Source: Actinacidiphila sp. DG2A-62
Lineage (GTDB): Bacteria; Actinomycetota; Actinomycetes; Streptomycetales; Streptomycetaceae
Assembly (NCBI RefSeq): GCF_035825295.1
Contig: NZ_JAYMGI010000002.1
Location: 186,001-250,000, forward strand
Direction of reading: 5' to 3'
DNA length: 64,000 bases
In this document: positions 60,089-64,000 of the stretch, piece after piece
Position numbering within the stretch: the stretch's first letter is position 1
How the letters are laid out: every line of letters starts with the position of its first letter
The notes under the pieces: model-generated
Database searches by the model: none
Told to the model about the DNA's origin: nothing
The model's input: only the letters and a program-made list of their open reading frames with translations
Position numbers and translations under genes: made by a program

Positions 60089-61204
60089 TCAGTAGACGAG
60101 ACCCTGCGACAGGGCCTGCTTGGCGTTGTCCGTGGTGAAGTGGCCGTCCTTGATGATCACCTTGTCCTGCACGCCGGAGGCGCCGTAGAAGTTCTGCAGC
60201 GACTGGAAGGCGAGCGGACCGAACCGCGGGTTGGTCTCGATGTCGGCGACCGCCAGGCCCGAGGCGACGTTCTGCACCATCTGCTGGATGCCGTCGATGG
60301 AGACGATCTTGACGTCCTTGCCGGGGGTCTTGCAGGCCGAGCGGATCGCCTGGATCGCGCCGAGCGCCATCTCGTCGTTCTCCGCGTAGACCGCGTTGAT
60401 GTCCGAGTGCGCCTGGAGCAGCTGCTCCATCACCTTCTGGCCGTCGGTCTGGGCGAAGTTGCCGGTCTGCGAGGCGACGATCTTGATGTTCGGGTACTTC
60501 GCCTTGACCTGGTCCTGGAAGCCCTTGGTCCGGTCGGTGGTGACGTTGTTGCCGGGCGTGCCGGTGAGGATGGCGACGTGGGCGTTGCCGCCGGTCGCGG
60601 TGTTCAGGTCGTCCGCGGCGATCTGCGCCTGGCCGTAGAAGTCCGAGCCGATGAAGGCGACGAAGTCGGTGCAGGCGGTGCCGGTGACGGTGCGGTCGAT
60701 GGTGAGCACCGGGATCTTCTTGGCCTTGGCCTGGGCCAGCGCCGGGCCGAGGCCGTCGGAGTTCTCCGGCGCCACGATCAGGACCTTCGCGCCCTGCGCG
60801 ATCATGTCCTGGATCTGCGAGTTCTGCGCGTTGACGTCCGCGTTGGCGTTGCGCTCGATGAGCTTGACGCCCAGTCGCTTGGCCTCGTTCTCGATGCTCT
60901 TGGTCTCGGTGGCGCGGAACGGGTTGCTGGTCGACTCCGACTGCGAGAACCCGACGACGGTCTTGCCGTCGGTGATGTCGAGCTTCGGCACGCCCCCGGC
61001 GTATCTCTGGTACGTGCACCCGGGGCCCGCCGCGCTGTCGGTGGGCGTGGCCACCTGCTGGGCGGCGGCGGAGTTGTCCGACGCGCTGCTGGACGGCGAA
61101 CCGGAGGAGTCGTTGCCGGAGTTGGTGCAGGCGACGGCGGACAGGCAGAGGCCGGCGGTCATCATCGCGGCTGCTACAACCTTGGCGCGTGGGATGGCGT
61201 TCAT
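60089..61204 (-). CDS. Sugar-binding lipoprotein (RbsB/YtfQ-type)
   Basis: A 371-residue periplasmic-binding-type lipoprotein. The signal MNAIPRAKVVAAAMMTAGLC leads to the lipobox LSAVAC. The mature domain matches YtfQ in spacing: VGFSQSESTSNPFRATETKS, then MIAQGAKVLIVAPENSDGLG, VLTIDRTVTGTACTDFVAFI, HVAILTGTPGNNVTTDRTKG, AVYAENDEMALGAIQAIRSA and VSIDGIQQMVQNVASG. YtfQ binds galactofuranose (and arabinofuranose less well) in E. coli. The ATG at 61204 is preferred to GTG 61216 because of the GAGGA upstream. First gene of the operon, below the 61284-61291 operator. Confidence 0.93.
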   Translation of the reverse strand: MNAIPRAKVVAAAMMTAGLCLSAVACTNSGNDSSGSPSSSASDNSAAAQQVATPTDSAAGPGCTYQRYAGGVPKLDITDGKTVVGFSQSESTSNPFRATETKSIENEAKRLGVKLIERNANADVNAQNSQIQDMIAQGAKVLIVAPENSDGLGPALAQAKAKKIPVLTIDRTVTGTACTDFVAFIGSDFYGQAQIAADDLNTATGGNAHVAILTGTPGNNVTTDRTKGFQDQVKAKYPNIKIVASQTGNFAQTDGQKVMEQLLQAHSDINAVYAENDEMALGAIQAIRSACKTPGKDVKIVSIDGIQQMVQNVASGLAVADIETNPRFGPLAFQSLQNFYGASGVQDKVIIKDGHFTTDNAKQALSQGLVY

Positions 61205-61283
61205 TGCGCCGATCACATCCTCAGAAGGCGGTGAGGGGGACAGGTGAGGGTGCGCGGAGCAGTCGCTGAACCCGCGCGGTTTC

Positions 61284-61325
61284 CAACGTTGTAGAGACCC
61301 TGCGGCACGCGCCAGGACCTGTCAA
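61284..61325 (-). promoter_or_regulatory. Promoter and LacI-type operator of the sugar-uptake operon
   Basis: On the minus strand, TTGACA (61325-61320) is a perfect -35. A -10 at 17-nt spacing is weak (CAGGGT), with TCTACA as an alternative. CAACGTTG at 61284-61291, inside TTCCAACGTTGTAG, is a perfect palindrome over the expected transcription start, the ideal place for repression. Confidence 0.65.
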
Positions 61326-61538
61326 GCGTCCGCGCAAGGATTTCTGTGCCGCCCGGGAAACCCGCCGGCCGCGGGGAGTTGGGCCCGGCGCCTCGCGCGG
61401 CGGGGAGATCCACAGGTGAGTGCCGTTCCGACCGGCCCACGAGCATCCCCTCAAGAGTCAACAGCAGGTAAGGACACGGAAGGAGGCGCTCAGGGGCTGG
61501 ACAACGCCGCGGGGGGCGTGCTGTCATTCCGGTGCTTT

Positions 61539-61548
61539 CCAACGTTGG
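61539..61548 (+). promoter_or_regulatory. LacI-type operator upstream of the GtaA-like gene
   Basis: CCAACGTTGG at 61539-61548 is a perfect 10-bp palindrome with the same core as the operon site 250 bp away. It lies 250 bp before the ATG at 61798 in a 593-bp intergenic region (61205-61797). That region shows no other gene; a short Arg-rich frame at 61416-61778 is not supported by codon bias. Confidence 0.6.
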
Positions 61549-61797
61549 TACTTGCGGGACGACGAGAGCCGCCGCGGCCTCCGCCAGGAGCCGCGCTCGA
61601 CGCCCGCCCCGCCATCGGCATCGCCTTTGCCACCGCCTTCCTTCAGCAGCTCCCCGATCGCGAGCCCCGGGCCACGCGCGGCCGCCTCGTCGCGTCCGGA
61701 CCCTCACCGCCACCGCCCGGGCGGAGATCACACATGCCCGACGACGCCGCCGCCGGCTCCGGCCGACGGCCGGCGTGAGGTTCAGGAGGTCTTCGTC

Positions 61798-64000
61798 ATG
61801 TCCGAATCCGTCAACTCGCCCGCCGCCCCCGGCGACGGCGGCGAGCCCCGCAGCGACGCCGGCGGCGTGAGCCGCCGCGGGCTGCTCGCCAGGTCCGGTG
61901 CGGTGGGCCTGGGCGCGGCCGGGGTGGCCCTGCTGCCCGGCGCCGTCACCGGCGCGCAGGCCGCGCCCGCCACCGCGCCCGGGCTCGCGGCGGGTTCCGC
62001 CCCGTCCGCCGCGGCGGGCCACGCGCCCGCGCTGCCGGTCTTCGACCCGCTGCGTCCCCCGGCGGTGCCGCTCGCGGTGCGCTCGCCGTATCTGAGCACC
62101 TGGTTGGCGGCCGACCTGCCGGCCGGCCACTGGCCGAGCTTCTGGACCGGCCGCACCACCGCCATGACCGGCATCGCCCGGATCGACGGCACCGACTACC
62201 TCTTCCTCGGCGCGCCCAACATCCCGAACCACCCGCTGCCGCGCGGCCTGGTGCAGCGCTCGCTGACGCTGACCGCGACCCGCTCGCGCTACGTCCTGGA
62301 GGGCGGCGGCGCGCGGCTGACCCTGACCTTCCTGTCGCCGGTGGAACCCGGCGACCTGCGCCGCCAGTCGATCCCGATGTCGTACATCACCGCCGAGGTG
62401 AGCAGCACCGACGGCAAGGCGCACGACGTCAGCCTGTACTTCGACATCTCCGGCGAGTGGGCGCACGGCAACTCCGGCACGAAGATCCGCTGGGCGCAGG
62501 AGCAGGTGCCCGGAACGGCCGGAGGCCCTGACCTGACATCGTTGTCCTTCACGCCGGACAGCCCGCAGGTGCTCAGCGAGAACGGCGACACCGCCTCATG
62601 GGGCACGGTGGTGTTCAGCGCGGCGAACCAGTCGGGGCTGACCTGGCAGATCGGCGCCGACACCGACGTGCGCGCCGCCGCGGTCAACAACGGCAAGCTG
62701 GCCGACACCGTGGACTCCGCGCAGCCGCGCGCGATCAACGACCGCTGGCCGGTCTTCGCCTTCCACGTCGACCTCGGCAGTGTGCACAACTCCACGCGCA
62801 CCGCGACGCTGTCCGTCGGCCACGTCCGCGAGCCGGCGGTCAGCTATCTCGGCCAGCAGCTGCCGCCGCTGTGGAAGTCGTACTGGTCCAGCTGGCAGCA
62901 GATGGCCGCCTTCTTCCACTCCGACACGCGCGCGGCGGCCGCCCGCACCTCGGCGCTGGACCGCGCGATCCAGCGGGACGCGACCGCGGCCGGCGGGGCG
63001 AAGTACGCCGCGCTGTGCGCGCTGGCGCTGCGGCAGGCGTACGGCGCCACCGAGCTGGTCAGCCGGGGCGGGAAGCCGTGGGCGTTCCTGAAGGAGATCT
63101 CCTCCGACGGCAACGTCTCCTCGGTGGACGTCACCTACCCGACGATCCCGGTCTTCCTCTACACCGACCCCGCCTACCTGCGGCTGCTGCTCGAACCGCT
63201 GCTGGACTACGCCGAGAACGGCGGCTGGCCCAAGGAGTTCGCCGAGCACGACCTGGGCTCCAGCTACCCCAACGCCTCGGGCCACAACGACGGCAACGAG
63301 GAGGACATGCCGGTCGAGGAGTCGGCCAACATGATCCTGATGGTGGCGGCCTACCTGGCGCGCGCCGACAAGTCCACCGCGAAGGCCTTCGCCGCCGACC
63401 ACTACGCGATCCTCAAGCAGTGGGCGGACTACCTGGTGGCCAACGCCCTCGACCCGGGCTACCAGAACCAGACCGACGACTTCACCGGCTTCATCGCGCA
63501 CAGCGCCAATCTCGCGCTCAAGGGCATCCTCGGCATCGGCGCGATGGCGCAGGTGGCGACCGCGGCGGGCAACGCCACCGACGCGACCCGCTACCGCGCG
63601 ACCGCCCGCGACTATGCCGGGCAGTGGGTCACCAAGGCGCAGGACACCACGCCCGACCACCTCAAGCTGGCCTACGACCAGCCGGGCACGTGGAGCCTGA
63701 AGTACAACGGCTACCCGGACGCGCTGCTCGGGCTCGGGCTGGTGCCCGCGGCCGTGGCCAAGGAGGAGGCCGACTGGTACCTGACGCAGGTCAACCAGTA
63801 CGGCGCGCCGCTCGACCCCCGCCACTCGTACACCAAGGGCGACTGGGAGATGTGGACCGCGGCGTGGCTGCGCGGCCACCCGATCAGCCAGGTGCTGATC
63901 GACACGCTGTACGACTTCGCGACGGCGACGCCGACCCGGGTGCCGTTCTCCGACTGGTACGACACGGTCTCCGGGACGCAGTCCGGCTTCCAGGCGCGGC
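61798..64000 (+). CDS. Tat-exported GtaA-like protein (DUF4965/DUF5127/DUF4964 type), partial
   Basis: At least 734 residues, continuing past the window. The N terminus has a twin-arginine signal (SRRGLLARSGAVGLGAAGVA) and a cleavage-like AQA. The mature part begins PLAVRSPYLSTWLAADLPA, then YLFLGAPNIPNHPLPRGLVQ and the C-terminal (alpha/alpha)6 hallmark GNEEDMPVEESANMILM. This is the signature arrangement of fungal glutaminase A-like proteins. Many bacterial members are suspected glycosidases. Given its operator and place beside a furanose importer, hydrolysis of a furanose glycan is a reasonable inference; glutaminase activity is the alternative. AGGAGGT precedes the ATG. Confidence 0.88.
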   Translation, partial: MSESVNSPAAPGDGGEPRSDAGGVSRRGLLARSGAVGLGAAGVALLPGAVTGAQAAPATAPGLAAGSAPSAAAGHAPALPVFDPLRPPAVPLAVRSPYLSTWLAADLPAGHWPSFWTGRTTAMTGIARIDGTDYLFLGAPNIPNHPLPRGLVQRSLTLTATRSRYVLEGGGARLTLTFLSPVEPGDLRRQSIPMSYITAEVSSTDGKAHDVSLYFDISGEWAHGNSGTKIRWAQEQVPGTAGGPDLTSLSFTPDSPQVLSENGDTASWGTVVFSAANQSGLTWQIGADTDVRAAAVNNGKLADTVDSAQPRAINDRWPVFAFHVDLGSVHNSTRTATLSVGHVREPAVSYLGQQLPPLWKSYWSSWQQMAAFFHSDTRAAAARTSALDRAIQRDATAAGGAKYAALCALALRQAYGATELVSRGGKPWAFLKEISSDGNVSSVDVTYPTIPVFLYTDPAYLRLLLEPLLDYAENGGWPKEFAEHDLGSSYPNASGHNDGNEEDMPVEESANMILMVAAYLARADKSTAKAFAADHYAILKQWADYLVANALDPGYQNQTDDFTGFIAHSANLALKGILGIGAMAQVATAAGNATDATRYRATARDYAGQWVTKAQDTTPDHLKLAYDQPGTWSLKYNGYPDALLGLGLVPAAVAKEEADWYLTQVNQYGAPLDPRHSYTKGDWEMWTAAWLRGHPISQVLIDTLYDFATATPTRVPFSDWYDTVSGTQSGFQAR

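Noticed and set aside
61416..61778. 120-codon frame upstream of the GtaA-like gene
   Set aside because: Arg/Pro-rich, no codon bias for that frame, and it overlaps the operator region.

Overview
High-GC DNA (about 72-75% G+C, strong third-position GC, many GTG starts, ATGA/GTGA stop-start overlaps, Tat and lipoprotein signals, HelR preceded by a rifamycin-associated element) points to a Streptomyces-like actinomycete, family Streptomycetaceae. This is inferred from gene content and style; no rRNA or tRNA gene is visible.

Layout. (A) About 1-14000 is an integrated mobile element. On the minus strand are the first 22 codons of a tyrosine integrase and an overlapping XRE regulator. On the plus strand are an excisionase-like protein, a RepA-like AAA ATPase, a repeat-rich origin-like region, a chain of small tightly overlapping genes of unknown function, and a 1220-residue phage tail tape-measure protein. 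No terminase, portal, capsid, sheath or lysis gene is seen. A collagen-like surface protein, a lipoprotein and small zinc/DNA-binding regulators fill the right end. (B) 14117-46846 is ordinary chromosome: purB-mug, a ROK and a GntR regulator, a dehydrogenase, a purine permease, a DMT exporter with a divergent MocR regulator, an ACT-GNAT protein, a PLP sulfur-amino-acid enzyme with its Lrp regulator, a DUF885 hydrolase, sbcCD, small metabolic genes and two MFS pumps. (C) 47023-49411 is helR with a rifamycin-associated element. (D) 50713-64000 is a carbohydrate locus. It has a secreted multidomain glycoside hydrolase, then a six-gene minus-strand operon: substrate-binding lipoprotein, double ATPase, two permeases, LacI regulator, aldose 1-epimerase. 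The ABC part matches the E. coli galactofuranose importer YtfQRT-YjfF. A Tat-exported GtaA-like protein runs off the right edge. Related AACGTT-centred palindromes lie in front of all three transcription units, suggesting one LacI-controlled regulon.

Three genes (ROK, MocR, MFS) are each split by a single-base frame change. Three others (the 5485 HTH gene, the DMT gene, the CGNR gene) run on into implausible Arg/Pro-rich tails. Either the assembly has indels or several genes are decaying, so starts and ends there are less certain. The most unusual part is the capsid-less element carrying a full tape-measure gene. The best-supported functional inferences are the RAE-helR pair and the LacI furanose-uptake regulon.
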